DNA of 47,602 nucleotides from Planctomycetota bacterium (GCA_035384565.1 DAOOIT010000046.1:1-47602), one strand, 5' to 3'; counted from the stretch's first letter, positions 26,715 to 35,020 are shown. Numbers and translations: made by a program. Notes: generated from the letters alone by a model not told the origin.

Positions 26715-27185
26715 TCACGGGGTCTCAGGCGTCTCGGAGCTCTTGGGCACGAGACGGTTGAGCTTCGCCGTGTCGGCCTGAAGCTGGATGTGGCCGCAGG
26801 CGGTGCACACGCGGGCGCGGATGGGCACCAGCGACTCGGCGAAGACCCAGAAGCGAGTCTTCTCGGGGTGGAAGTAGAGGCGCCCCGTGCCCTGCACGTT
26901 GCCCTCGACGAGCACGCTGTGGCCGCAGGCGGCGCAGCGCCCGGCCGCGGCCTCGGCCTCGGCTGAGCCGGTGGTCTTCTCGATGAGGGCCTCCAGGCCC
27001 TCTCGTGTGAAGCGCGTCGCGCCGCCGATCTTCACGAACGACAGGCGCCCTTCGCGCATCCAGCGGAAGATGGTGGGCACGCTGATGCCGAGGTACTCCG
27101 CCGCCTCGGGCACCGTGTACCAACGCTTTGCTGCGCCTGCACTTACAGCGCCATCCACTGGCCTTGATTCGTCCACCTCAGGCAT
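26715..27185 (-). CDS. excisionase-type helix-turn-helix protein with zinc-ribbon-like C-terminus
   Basis: 156 residues. Residues 21-70 are a MerR/excisionase (HTH_17) DNA-binding domain: YTVPEAAEYLGISVPTIFRWMREGRLSFVKIGGATRF. The C-terminal half carries two Cys pairs, Cys84/Cys87 (RCAACGH) and Cys127/Cys130 (VCTACGH), which could form one zinc ribbon around a beta sheet. This fusion is unlike Xis proteins, which are usually shorter, and no integrase is nearby, so a transcriptional regulator is more likely. Its leader contains a perfect 14-base palindrome just after the predicted transcript start, suggesting self-regulation. ATG with AAGG close upstream. Confidence 0.82.
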   Translation of the reverse strand: MPEVDESRPVDGAVSAGAAKRWYTVPEAAEYLGISVPTIFRWMREGRLSFVKIGGATRFTREGLEALIEKTTGSAEAEAAAGRCAACGHSVLVEGNVQGTGRLYFHPEKTRFWVFAESLVPIRARVCTACGHIQLQADTAKLNRLVPKSSETPETP

Positions 27186-27200
27186 CCTTATTCAGAGGAG

Positions 27201-27214
27201 TGCAGAGTTCTGCA
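27201..27214. promoter_or_regulatory. operator-like palindrome in the HTH gene leader
   Basis: TGCAGA-GT-TCTGCA, perfect 6-base arms, about ten bases downstream of the predicted transcript start and 15 bases before the ATG. A likely binding site for a dimeric repressor, perhaps the HTH protein itself. Confidence 0.45.
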
Positions 27215-27230
27215 TCTTGTTAACTATCAT

Positions 27231-27259
27231 AGAATATCACGGGCTATCCCGTCCGTCAA
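27231..27259 (-). promoter_or_regulatory. sigma70-type promoter of the HTH gene
   Basis: On the minus strand: TTGACG, 17 bases, TATTCT. The surrounding 60 bases are the most AT-rich of the area. Confidence 0.6.
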
Positions 27260-27320
27260 GCGCTGGCTGGGGGCATCGCAGGGCGGCTCCGCGGCAAGGG
27301 CGCGAGGCCCTCTTCAGGAC

Positions 27321-27462
27321 GGATCGCCGATGCGCCATACTTGCTCACCCCTGGGGGGGAGGAAATTGAGCAAGTATGGCGGGAAAGGCCGTGGAGCCGC
27401 CCGGATCGCCAAAGCGCCATGCTTGCTCATTCCTGAGGGGGAAAAGATTGAACAAGTATGGG
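27321..27462. repeat. tandem pair of CATACTTGCTCA hairpins
   Basis: GCCATACTTGCTCA / TGAGCAAGTATGGC (27334-27380) is a perfect 14-base stem; a diverged copy, GCCATGCTTGCTCA / TGAACAAGTATGG, spans 27416-27461. Both are preceded by GGATCGCC, so the unit is a direct repeat of 82 bases. Located just past the end of the PQQ-like gene. Confidence 0.85.
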
Positions 27463-27474
27463 GGCCGGGCGAGG

Positions 27475-30294
27475 CTACTGCTTCTTGCCGAGGCAGAGGA
27501 GCCGGCCACTGCGGAGCGTGACCACGATGCGGCCCTGGCCGTCGAGCGCAATGCCCCAGCGGACTGGCTCGCCGGGCAGCGGATGCGTCCAAAGCTCTGT
27601 GCCATCGGGCTTTGTGGCGACAACCGACCACGCTTCGCCCGCCGAGCCCTTGCGTTGGGCCAGAGCCACCTTGCCATTCCCCGCCGTCACCGCCATCGGC
27701 TGCCACTCGCACGACTTGTCGAAGACCAGGTAGCCGGGCTTCGAGTAGAGCGGCTGCCCCGAGACCCTGACGGCGTTGCCCGCCAGGGCCAGCTCGCGGC
27801 CGCGGACGGCGGTGGTGCCCATCGTGTCGGGCGGGGTGTTGTGGCACTTGCCGGTTGCGGCGTCGAAGGCCGCCGGCGACACGTAGTTGCCGCTGGCGAG
27901 GTAGAGGGTGGCGTCCTTGAGCAGCAGCTCGCCCTGGCAGGCGACGCCCCGGCGCGAGAAGGGGTCGAGGTGGCCACAGGTGTTGTTCTGCCACTTGATA
28001 GCGCCCGTGTTTGCATCGAGGGCGTAGACGTGGGTGCCGTCGAAGTCGTTCATCCCGGCGGCGAAGTAGGCGGTGCCGCCCTCGACCAGCACGCCGCTCG
28101 CCACCGGCCACGTGCTGGACAAGGCGCCGTAGACGGGGATTCGGCGCTCGGCGGGCGCGGCGCGGAAGCGCCACTCCAGCTTGCCTGTTGCCGCGGCGAA
28201 GCAATAGGTGAAGCCGTCGGCGGAGCCGACATACGCCTTCCCGTAGGCGATGGTGGGCGGGAAGAACACGCGGCCGCCGGTGTAGGCGGTCCACTTCGGT
28301 TCCCCCGTTGCCGCGTCGAGCGCGCGCACCACGCCATCGGAGCCGGCCAGGAAGACCACGCCGCCCACGACGACGGGCGCGGTCGGCTCGCACTGGAGGT
28401 TGCTCTCCCAGGCGGTGCGGATGGGGTCAGGGAGTTCGGCCTCGGTGGCGGCCGTGCGGGCGCTATTGGCGCGATAGGTTGGCCACGGGTTCGGCGTGTC
28501 GGGGAGGAGGGCGGCATAGCCGTGGGCGGTCTCGAGGCGGTCATTGGTGGAGGCGGCCTGGTCGAACGCGAAATCGCCGGCGGGGCCGAGGGCGATGGTG
28601 CCGAACAGTTGGAGGTCGCAGTCGCACGCCCAGGGCACCCAAGTGGCGAGGCCGTTGGCGATGATGACGCCGACGTGGCACGAGGGGCGCATGGGCGAAA
28701 TCCACTGGGTCTTGCCCGACTCGAGGTCCAGGCGGCCTGAGCCCTCATGGGCGCGGAAGAAGATGCCGTCGGCGCTGCCGGTGGCGCGGGTGCAGGCGCG
28801 GCGGCGCGTTGGGTATTCGGCCAGCACCTGGCCGGTGAGCGGGTGCAGCTTCTTGGTGTCCGTGGGCTTGTTCTGCGCGGCGATGACGTAGAGCCCGTCG
28901 TCGCGGACCACAATGTGAAGGTCCTGGGCCTCGTGTTTCCACAGGAAGCGGCCGTCGGCGGCGGAGACGGCGCTGAGCCACGGCACCTGGGGGCCGGCGA
29001 AGTAGAGAGCCTGGTCGGTGCACTTGAGGTAGGCCTGGGTGCGCCAGCCCTGAATGTAGCCCTGCCCGGGGCGGTAGGGGCCGATGGACTTGAAGAGGTC
29101 GGGGTCCTGCTCGGCGGTGCGGCGCCAGAGGTCGTTGCCCGTCCTGGCGTCGAGGCAGGCGAGGAAGCGGCCATAGTGGCCGATGTAGAGGCGGCCGCCC
29201 TTCAGGCAGGTCGAGCGGGCATCCACAGGCGGGTCCTGCTGGCGGTGCCAGAGGACCTTCTTGGTCTTGGGGTCGAGGGCGACGACGGTGCGGGCGAAGC
29301 CCCAGGGCAGGTCGCGGTCGTTGTAGCCCTTCGAGATGCCGTCCCAGGGCCATCCGTGGCGGGTGCTGCGCCAGCGGGCCACGGGGTCGGGCGGCTCGGG
29401 CTTGCCCACGAGGGCGTAGAGCACGCCGTCCTCCAACGCCATCCATTTCCAGAAGGTGCCGTCGGCGAGGTCGGCGGGCACGGCGATCTCGTCCTTCACC
29501 TCGCCCGTGGCGGGGTCGAGGAGCTTGCAGCCCTTGTCGTCGGCCACGTAGAGGGCCGTGGGCGTGGCGATCAGGGTCGAGCGGTCCACCATGAAGCCGG
29601 TGGGCAAGGGCTTCTTCCAGAGCAGGGTGCCGTTATAGGCGTTCACGGCCATGAGCGTGTCGAGCACGTCCTCCTCGCGTTGGTGCCAGGCGACGTGGCC
29701 GAAGGCCATGAAGAGGCGGCCGGCCGAGGCCACGACCTGTTGCGGGGCGGGGGCGTAGCGGGGCTCGGCCACGAACTGGGTGAGGAAGGGCGCGCGGGCC
29801 ACGGCGTCGCGCGACAGCGGGTTGTTGTCGGGGCTGTGGAAGTGATGGCTCCAGTCGGCGACGCCGGGCGGGAAGGGCTTGGAGGCGGTCTGGCCGCCGA
29901 CGAGGGCCTGGCCCTCGGGGCGCAGCACGCGCAGGGCTTCGGCCTTGGGCGTGGCGTCGAGGACCACGACGGCGTCGGCCACATTGTCGGCCAGGCCGAT
30001 GCGGGGCGGTTTGACAGCGGCGACGAAGAGACGGGTGCCCAGCAGGCCCGCGGCGTCGGCGGCCTTGGCCGCGGCCTGCATCGCGTCGCAGTCGGCCAGT
30101 TGCACGTAGAGCGTCAGTTCGCTGGCCTTCGCCAGGTCGAGCGCGAGGGCGGCGCCGGCGTCGCCCACGAGGGCGCAGAGGCCGCGTTTCGCCGCGATCT
30201 TGGCCAACACGTCGGCCGCGGTCGGCCTCTCGCCGGCCGCGGCCCATGCCGCCATTGCAGCGAAGCCGAGCAGGAACGTCGCCTGTTTGCGCAT
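27475..30294 (-). CDS. secreted PQQ-like beta-propeller repeat protein
   Basis: 939 residues. ATG 30294 has AAAGGAG at six-base spacing and starts a signal peptide (MRKQATFLLGFAAMAAWAAAG). Residues about 25-160 form an alpha/beta domain (SAM-methyltransferase-like look: LALDLAKASELTLYVQLAD, VVVLDATPKAEALRVLRPEG). The rest is an eight-bladed type propeller with repeated blades such as VNAYNGTLLWKKPL, LDARTGNDLWRRTA, LDAATGEPKWTAYTGG, LDANTGAIKWQNNT. The W-docking A-x-D-x-x-T-G-x-x-x-W pattern is that of PQQ-dependent dehydrogenases, but a full PQQ-binding Cys-Cys/Ca site is not evident, so binding is doubtful. The methyltransferase-like lead-in plus propeller is a known architecture in Planctomycetota. 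Role unknown. Confidence 0.85.
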   Translation of the reverse strand: MRKQATFLLGFAAMAAWAAAGERPTAADVLAKIAAKRGLCALVGDAGAALALDLAKASELTLYVQLADCDAMQAAAKAADAAGLLGTRLFVAAVKPPRIGLADNVADAVVVLDATPKAEALRVLRPEGQALVGGQTASKPFPPGVADWSHHFHSPDNNPLSRDAVARAPFLTQFVAEPRYAPAPQQVVASAGRLFMAFGHVAWHQREEDVLDTLMAVNAYNGTLLWKKPLPTGFMVDRSTLIATPTALYVADDKGCKLLDPATGEVKDEIAVPADLADGTFWKWMALEDGVLYALVGKPEPPDPVARWRSTRHGWPWDGISKGYNDRDLPWGFARTVVALDPKTKKVLWHRQQDPPVDARSTCLKGGRLYIGHYGRFLACLDARTGNDLWRRTAEQDPDLFKSIGPYRPGQGYIQGWRTQAYLKCTDQALYFAGPQVPWLSAVSAADGRFLWKHEAQDLHIVVRDDGLYVIAAQNKPTDTKKLHPLTGQVLAEYPTRRRACTRATGSADGIFFRAHEGSGRLDLESGKTQWISPMRPSCHVGVIIANGLATWVPWACDCDLQLFGTIALGPAGDFAFDQAASTNDRLETAHGYAALLPDTPNPWPTYRANSARTAATEAELPDPIRTAWESNLQCEPTAPVVVGGVVFLAGSDGVVRALDAATGEPKWTAYTGGRVFFPPTIAYGKAYVGSADGFTYCFAAATGKLEWRFRAAPAERRIPVYGALSSTWPVASGVLVEGGTAYFAAGMNDFDGTHVYALDANTGAIKWQNNTCGHLDPFSRRGVACQGELLLKDATLYLASGNYVSPAAFDAATGKCHNTPPDTMGTTAVRGRELALAGNAVRVSGQPLYSKPGYLVFDKSCEWQPMAVTAGNGKVALAQRKGSAGEAWSVVATKPDGTELWTHPLPGEPVRWGIALDGQGRIVVTLRSGRLLCLGKKQ

Positions 30295-30465
30295 GGCCAG
30301 CTCCTTTCGCGCCGTGACGGTCGCCCCCATCTCTACCGGCATAGTGAATGCCAAACCGAGCGGGAAATCAAGAGCGAGGCGGGCACGAGACCCGCTCGTC
30401 CCCTCGCTGCGCGTGGCGACGATGCTCCGGCCCCACGGTGGCCACGGGAAGGGAGGCGGGGCGCG

Positions 30466-31824
30466 TCAGGCCCGCGCGCGGCGCCGGCGAGCGATGATCG
30501 GGAGGCCAAGACCGAGGAGCAGCAGCGTGGCCGGCTCGGGCAGCCCGACCCCCGAGGCGTGGGTGAGAACCTCTTGCGGCGTGAGCCGCCGGTCGTAGAT
30601 CACGACCTCGTCCAGCAGCATGTTCGCAGTGTCGGCGCCGCCCAGGAACTCGCGCGGCAGGGGCATGTAGTTGGGGTTCGTGCCTGCCAGCACGCCGTTG
30701 AGGTACAGGTCAATGCCGTTGGCCGGGTCGGCTACGAAGGTGAGATGAACCCACTGTTGAAGGGCAACCAGAGCGTCGGGCGTGAACCGGTAGTCTGCCA
30801 CGCCGAAGCGGGTGAACCCCGCCGCTCCGGTGGAGGGCCATTGGTCGAGGCGCAAGGCCCCCGCGGCGCTGCGGAGCAGGCTGCCGGCGTCCTCGATGCC
30901 CAGGTGCATGAGCACGAACTCGGCGCTCCACGGGCCGGTGAGGTCGCCCCCGCCCAGCCACACCTGGTCGTCCACGCCGTCGAAGCGCGCGGCCAGGTCG
31001 CCCTCGAAGGGAATGCCGGCCTGCCCGCGCACCACGCCATTGCGGTAGACGCCGTCGAGCGCGCCGCTGCCATAGTCAATGGCGATGCTGCCGGACTCGT
31101 TGAGGCGGTACCAGTGCAGCGGCGCGCTGGCGAGGACGAGATTGGTCCACTGTGTGGGCGGCCCGGGGGAGGTGATCTGATTGACGATCAGGTTGTCGAA
31201 GAGGCCCTGGTCGTCCGAGCCCGCGTTGCGGGTGGGGCCGATGAGGTCCACACCCGGCTGGTACCCTGCATTCGTGAAGCGCGCAGCGAAAACCTGATCG
31301 GGGTTGCTGTAGTTGGGCACGGCGACGAGGAACTGCCCTGTGTTGCCGCGGACGAAGACCTCCATCGTGTTCAGCACGCCCCCGGGAGGCGTGAAGCCCA
31401 TGCTCGTGTTGCCGAAGCCGCCGGGGCCTTCGACGCGGAATGCGCCGGGCAGGGAGGTGTAGCCGGGGTGGAAGACGATGCGGTTGGCGCCGACCCGCAG
31501 GCCCACATTGCTGCCACCCCCTCCCGGGTTCTTGCCCACGAGTTGTGTGATCAGCAGGTTGCCCGGGTAGCCGGTCGCTGTGACCAGCGAGTGGGTGAGC
31601 GGAGTGCCGTTCATGCGCAACACTCCGCCGGTGACCACCACGGTGCCGCCGCCCTGGAGGGTCATGTTCGTGTAGGCGGCCACCGTGGCGGCCGTGTTGG
31701 CCGTGTCGGTGTCGAACGGCTCCTGGAACACGATCCCCGCGTGTGCAAGACCTGCACCCGCAGCCAGGGCAGCAGCTAACACGAGCAACGAAACGGCCCG
31801 CCACAACCCCCGGTCCCCGGCCAT
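30466..31824 (-). CDS. LamG-like exported protein with PEP-CTERM sorting signal
   Basis: 452 residues. ATG 31824 with AGGAG at seven-base spacing; signal peptide to about residue 29 (LAHA). Residues about 235-420 look like a concanavalin A-like LamG/laminin domain (YRLNESGSIAIDYGSGALDG, ARFDGVDDQVWLGGG, WVHLTFVADPANGIDLYLNG, LDEVVIYDRRLTPQEV). The C-terminus is LPEPATLLLLGLGL followed by RRRRARA: the PEP motif, hydrophobic helix and Arg cluster of exosortase substrates. The processing enzyme (exosortase EpsH/XrtA type) is not in this window. Expected location: cell surface or extracellular matrix. The gene sits between the PQQ-like gene and purD and has its own promoter. Confidence 0.9.
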   Translation of the reverse strand: MAGDRGLWRAVSLLVLAAALAAGAGLAHAGIVFQEPFDTDTANTAATVAAYTNMTLQGGGTVVVTGGVLRMNGTPLTHSLVTATGYPGNLLITQLVGKNPGGGGSNVGLRVGANRIVFHPGYTSLPGAFRVEGPGGFGNTSMGFTPPGGVLNTMEVFVRGNTGQFLVAVPNYSNPDQVFAARFTNAGYQPGVDLIGPTRNAGSDDQGLFDNLIVNQITSPGPPTQWTNLVLASAPLHWYRLNESGSIAIDYGSGALDGVYRNGVVRGQAGIPFEGDLAARFDGVDDQVWLGGGDLTGPWSAEFVLMHLGIEDAGSLLRSAAGALRLDQWPSTGAAGFTRFGVADYRFTPDALVALQQWVHLTFVADPANGIDLYLNGVLAGTNPNYMPLPREFLGGADTANMLLDEVVIYDRRLTPQEVLTHASGVGLPEPATLLLLGLGLPIIARRRRARA

Positions 31825-31910
31825 CGGTCATCTCCTGGAGCCATGCGCTTCCTGGCGCGAGAAGCCACAGAGAGGCAAGGCGCCGCTCGCAGCGTCCTGA
31901 ATCGCGCGCC

Positions 31911-31939
31911 AGTATGTACCATCGCCAGGGCGGCGTCAA
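31911..31939 (-). promoter_or_regulatory. sigma70-type promoter of the PEP-CTERM gene
   Basis: On the minus strand: TTGACG, 17 bases, CATACT, in the 126-base gap after purD. Leader about 80 bases. Confidence 0.52.
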
Positions 31940-31950
31940 GCGCGGGCACG

Positions 31951-33228
31951 CTATGCCTGCCGCTGGAGCGCCCGGGCGCCGATGTCGGTGCGATAGTGGG
32001 CGCCCTCGAAGCGGATCCGCTTGACGGCCTCGTAGGCGCGGGCGATGGCGCCGCGGATGTCATCGCCCAGGGCGGTGACGCCGAGCACGCGCCCGCCCGC
32101 GGTCACCACCTTGCCGTCGCGCAACTCGGTGCCGGCGTGGAAGACCGTGACGTCGGGCAGCGCGCCCGCGGCGTCGAGGCCGTGAATGACCTTGCCCTTC
32201 TCGTAGTGGCCGGGGTAGCCGCCGGAGGCCATGACCACGCAGACGGCGGGGCGGGGGTCCCAGTCGAGATCGGCGTCCTGGAGATTGCCCTGGGCGATGG
32301 CGGCGAGCACGGGCACGAGATCGCCCCGGAGGCGGGCGAGGATCGGCTGCGTCTCGGGGTCGCCGAAGCGGACGTTGAACTCGAGCACCCTGGGCCCGTC
32401 GTCGGTCATCATCACGCCGGCGTAGATGACCCCCTTGTAGCGGCGGTCTTCGGCGTTCATGGCGTGGACGATGGGGATAAGGATCTCGCGCTCGATGCGC
32501 GCGTACTGCTCGGCGGTGATGACGGGTGCGGGGCTATAGGCGCCCATGCCGCCGGTGTTGGGCCCCTCGTCGTGGTCGAAGATGCGCTTGTGGTCCTGCG
32601 AGGAGGGCAGGGGCACGATGGCCCGGCCGTCGGTGAGCGCGAGGATCGAGGCCTCCTCGCCGAACAGACACTCCTCGACGACCACGCGGTTGCCCGCGTT
32701 GCCGAAGACGCGCTCCTTCATCATCAGCGAGATGGCGTCCATCGCCTCCTTGCGCGTCTGGCAGATGATCACGCCCTTGCCGGCCGCCAGGCCGTCCGCC
32801 TTCACGACCAGCGGCAGCGGGGCCTTGCGCAGGTGCTCTTCCGCCGCGTCCACCGTCTCGAAGACGTCGTAGCGCGCCGTCGGGATGGCGTGCTTGCGCA
32901 GGATGTGCTTGGCGAAGACCTTGGAGCCCTCGAGCTCGGCGGCGCGCTGGCTGGGGCCGAAGATCGGCAGGCCGTTCGCCTCGAAGCGGTCGGCGATGCC
33001 GGCCACCAGCGGCGCCTCGGGGCCCACGACCGTGAGGCCGATCTTCTCGCGCCGGGCGAACTTCAAGAGGGCCTGCACCTCGTCGGCCGGAATGTTCACG
33101 CACTCGGCCACGCCGGCGATGCCGGCGTTGCCCGGGGCGCAGAAGAGCTGGGTGACCTTGGGCGACTGGGCGATCTTCCAGGCCAGCGCGTGTTCGCGCC
33201 CGCCGCTGCCGATGATGAGGACCTTCAC
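31951..33228 (-). CDS. purD: phosphoribosylamine--glycine ligase (GAR synthetase)
   Basis: Joins phosphoribosylamine and glycine with ATP, second step of purine synthesis. 425 residues, normal length. GTG start at 33228 with AGGAG at seven to eight bases. Hallmarks: MKVLIIGSGGREHALAWKI, LFCAPGNAGIAG, PLVVKADGLAAGKGVIIC, VVEECLFGEEASILALTDG, DHKRIFDHDEGPNTGGMGAYSPAP, VLEFNVRFGDPETQ, and the C-terminal domain VMASGGYPG. All ATP-grasp metal and nucleotide residues are present. The N-terminus is intact. No other purine genes adjoin; a weak promoter (TTGCTT, 16 bases, TAATAT) lies upstream at 33265-33292. Confidence 0.98.
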   Translation of the reverse strand: MKVLIIGSGGREHALAWKIAQSPKVTQLFCAPGNAGIAGVAECVNIPADEVQALLKFARREKIGLTVVGPEAPLVAGIADRFEANGLPIFGPSQRAAELEGSKVFAKHILRKHAIPTARYDVFETVDAAEEHLRKAPLPLVVKADGLAAGKGVIICQTRKEAMDAISLMMKERVFGNAGNRVVVEECLFGEEASILALTDGRAIVPLPSSQDHKRIFDHDEGPNTGGMGAYSPAPVITAEQYARIEREILIPIVHAMNAEDRRYKGVIYAGVMMTDDGPRVLEFNVRFGDPETQPILARLRGDLVPVLAAIAQGNLQDADLDWDPRPAVCVVMASGGYPGHYEKGKVIHGLDAAGALPDVTVFHAGTELRDGKVVTAGGRVLGVTALGDDIRGAIARAYEAVKRIRFEGAHYRTDIGARALQRQA

Positions 33229-33289
33229 GGGGCGTCTCCTAGAGTGGGACTGCTCGCGCCCCTGATATTACTGATCTGCCGCAGCGAAG

Positions 33290-33420
33290 CAAGCGTGATG
33301 CGTGATACGTGATGCGTGAGAGGGCCGGGCATGAAAAAGAGCGGCAAGGGCCGCCTGCGTTCACTTTCTCCAGTTCCGGTCTTCTGGCCTCTCACGTATC
33401 ACGCATCACGTGTCACGCCT
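33290..33420. repeat. CGTGAT-type palindromic element, copy 2, overlapping the HAD gene 3' end
   Basis: Left arm (33292-33322) and right arm (33389-33419) are each made of seven-base CGTGATG/CGTGATA units in inverse order and end in GAGAGG/CCTCTC. The right arm covers the stop codon and last codons of the HAD gene (33406). Related to 1533-1603. The 69-base centre has no obvious relatives here. Confidence 0.8.
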
Positions 33421-34206
33421 CAACTCCCGCCCCAGCTCTCGAACCGAGGGGAACACGTAATCGGGCACATCTCGTGTGGCCGCCAGCTCCTCGCGCTTCG
33501 TTTCGCCGGAGAGGACGAGGATGGTGGTGAGGCCGGCGCGCCGGCCCATGCGCATGTCGGTGTAGAGGCGGTCGCCCACAATGGCCGCGTCGCGCGGGCG
33601 GTAGCCGCTCCCCAGCTTGCGGAGCGCCATGGCCACCATGCGGCGTTCGGGCTTGCCCACCACCACGGGCCGCACGCCCGTGGCCTGGCGCAGCAGGGCG
33701 ATCATCGAGCCGCAGTCGGGCACGGGGCCGCGCTCGGTGGGGCACACCTTGTCGGGGTGGGTTGCCACGAAGGCCGCGCCGCCCCGCAGCAGGTGGCAGG
33801 CCCGCTCGAGCTTGGCATACGTGAGGGTGGTGTCGAAGCCCAGCACCACGGCATCCACGGCGTCTTCGGCGAGGATGAGTCCCGCGCGGCGCAACTCCTC
33901 TTCGAGGCTGGGCGTGCCGAGGACGAACACGCGGCGGTGGCGGGTGGCGGTGGTGAGATACAGGGCCGTGGCTTCGCCTGAGGTGATGATCTGATCGGGC
34001 GCGACGGCCAAACCCATCGCGGCCAGCTTGTCGCGGTAGAGGAAACGGTCCTTCGACGAATTGTTCGTGAAGAACAGGTAAGGGATGCCGCGGCGGTCGA
34101 GCAGCCGGAAGAAGCCCCTGGCCCCCGGCAGCAGCCGCGCGCCGAGGTACACCGTGCCGTCCATGTCCATGAGAAAGGCGCGGATCGAGCGAAGGGGCTG
34201 CTTCAT
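33406..34206 (-). CDS. HAD-superfamily phosphatase, NagD/PGP-like (class IIA)
   Basis: 266 residues. ATG 34206 gives MKQPLRSIRAFLMDMDGTVYLG; catalytic Asp14 and Asp16 in DMDGT. NNSSKDR (motif II Ser/Asn), the Lys in VVGKPERRMVAMALRKLG (motif III), and VGDRLYTDMRMGRRAGLTTILVLSG (motif IV Asp and the conserved Gly-rich end) follow the NagD family order. The C2-type cap lies between about residues 90 and 190. Members dephosphorylate nucleotides, glycerol phosphate or sugar phosphates. It begins seven bases after the SDR stop, so it is probably its operon partner. The last residues and stop codon lie inside a palindromic repeat. Confidence 0.93.
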   Translation of the reverse strand: MKQPLRSIRAFLMDMDGTVYLGARLLPGARGFFRLLDRRGIPYLFFTNNSSKDRFLYRDKLAAMGLAVAPDQIITSGEATALYLTTATRHRRVFVLGTPSLEEELRRAGLILAEDAVDAVVLGFDTTLTYAKLERACHLLRGGAAFVATHPDKVCPTERGPVPDCGSMIALLRQATGVRPVVVGKPERRMVAMALRKLGSGYRPRDAAIVGDRLYTDMRMGRRAGLTTILVLSGETKREELAATRDVPDYVFPSVRELGRELRRDT

Positions 34207-34213
34207 CCGACCC

Positions 34214-34927
34214 TCAGGACCAGGGTGTGGCCTTGTAGCGCCGCACGACCACGTTGTCAATCATCATCACGCCGTCCAGCGAGGCGAGGAAGACCACCAG
34301 TTCGGCGATCTCCTCGGGCCGCATCAGGTCGGCGCGGCTCTCGAAGCTGGGGTTCTGGCCGGCCATCTCGGTATCCACGCCGCCCGGGCAGATGCAGTGG
34401 ACTCGGATGCCGGCGTCGCGGGTCTCGAGGGCGAGCACCTTGGCGAAGCCGAGCAGGGCGTGCTTCGAGGCGCAGTAGCCGCTCTGGTCCACGTAGCCCT
34501 TCACCGACGAGCTGGAGGCGATGTTGATGATCCAGCCGCGCCGCCGCTCGAGCATCGAGGGCAGCACCGCCTGAGTGCACAGGAGCGCGCCCAGGACGTT
34601 GACGTCGAACATCGCCTGCCAGTCGGCCACGGTGGCCTGGAGGATGGGGGCGAAGCGCGCCACGCCGGCGTTGTTCACCAGGAGGTCAATCGGCCCGAGG
34701 CCCGCCACCGCCTGCTCGGCCATGCGGCGCACATCGTCGGGGCGGCGCACGTCGGCCACGATGCCGAGCGCCGCCCGGCCCAGCAGGCCCGCCGTCTCCT
34801 CGACCTGTTCGCGCGAGCGTGCGGCGACGGCGACCTTCGCCCCCTCGCGCGCAAGGGCCTGGGCGATGGCGCGCCCGATGCCACGCCCGCCCCCCGTCAC
34901 CAGCGCCACTCGGCCTTGCAGTTTCAT
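34214..34927 (-). CDS. SDR-family oxidoreductase (3-oxoacyl reductase-like)
   Basis: 237 residues. ATG 34927 has AGGAG at five-base spacing; upstream in-frame codons lie in promoter DNA. Cofactor motif TGGGRGIG (11-18), NNAG (85-88), catalytic Ser around 138-139, Tyr151, Lys155 (YCASK). Arg at the end of strand two (AVAARSREQ) suggests NADP preference, in contrast to the other SDR of the window. The motif CPGGVDTEM and the C-terminus follow classical SDRs, close to FabG-type 3-oxoacyl reductases. Followed by the HAD phosphatase in the same operon, seven bases on. Confidence 0.92.
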   Translation of the reverse strand: MKLQGRVALVTGGGRGIGRAIAQALAREGAKVAVAARSREQVEETAGLLGRAALGIVADVRRPDDVRRMAEQAVAGLGPIDLLVNNAGVARFAPILQATVADWQAMFDVNVLGALLCTQAVLPSMLERRRGWIINIASSSSVKGYVDQSGYCASKHALLGFAKVLALETRDAGIRVHCICPGGVDTEMAGQNPSFESRADLMRPEEIAELVVFLASLDGVMMIDNVVVRRYKATPWS

Positions 34928-34957
34928 ACACGCTCCTGTGCACGGTTCGGCTCGCTG

Positions 34958-34986
34958 ATTATAGCGGCGGCGCCGCGGGGGGTCAA
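34958..34986 (-). promoter_or_regulatory. consensus sigma70 promoter of the SDR-HAD operon
   Basis: On the minus strand: TTGACC, 17 bases, TATAAT (perfect -10). Its -35 box is five bases from that of the divergent promoter at 34992-35020. Confidence 0.8.
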
Positions 34987-34991
34987 GGCGA

Positions 34992-35020
34992 TTGACACCT
35001 CCGGAAGGCGACACTATAAT
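34992..35020 (+). promoter_or_regulatory. perfect consensus sigma70 promoter of the FHA-kinase-rex-priA operon
   Basis: TTGACA, 17 bases, TATAAT, all twelve positions at consensus. Predicted transcript start near 35027, 37 bases before the ATG at 35064; the TTG and ATG inside the promoter cannot be starts. Confidence 0.87.

Noticed and set aside
28747..31779. Long open frame (about 1000 codons) on the plus strand opposite the PQQ-like and PEP-CTERM genes
   Set aside because: Crosses two real minus-strand genes with signal peptides and clear domain motifs; the plus-strand translation is Gly/Val/Ala-rich nonsense.
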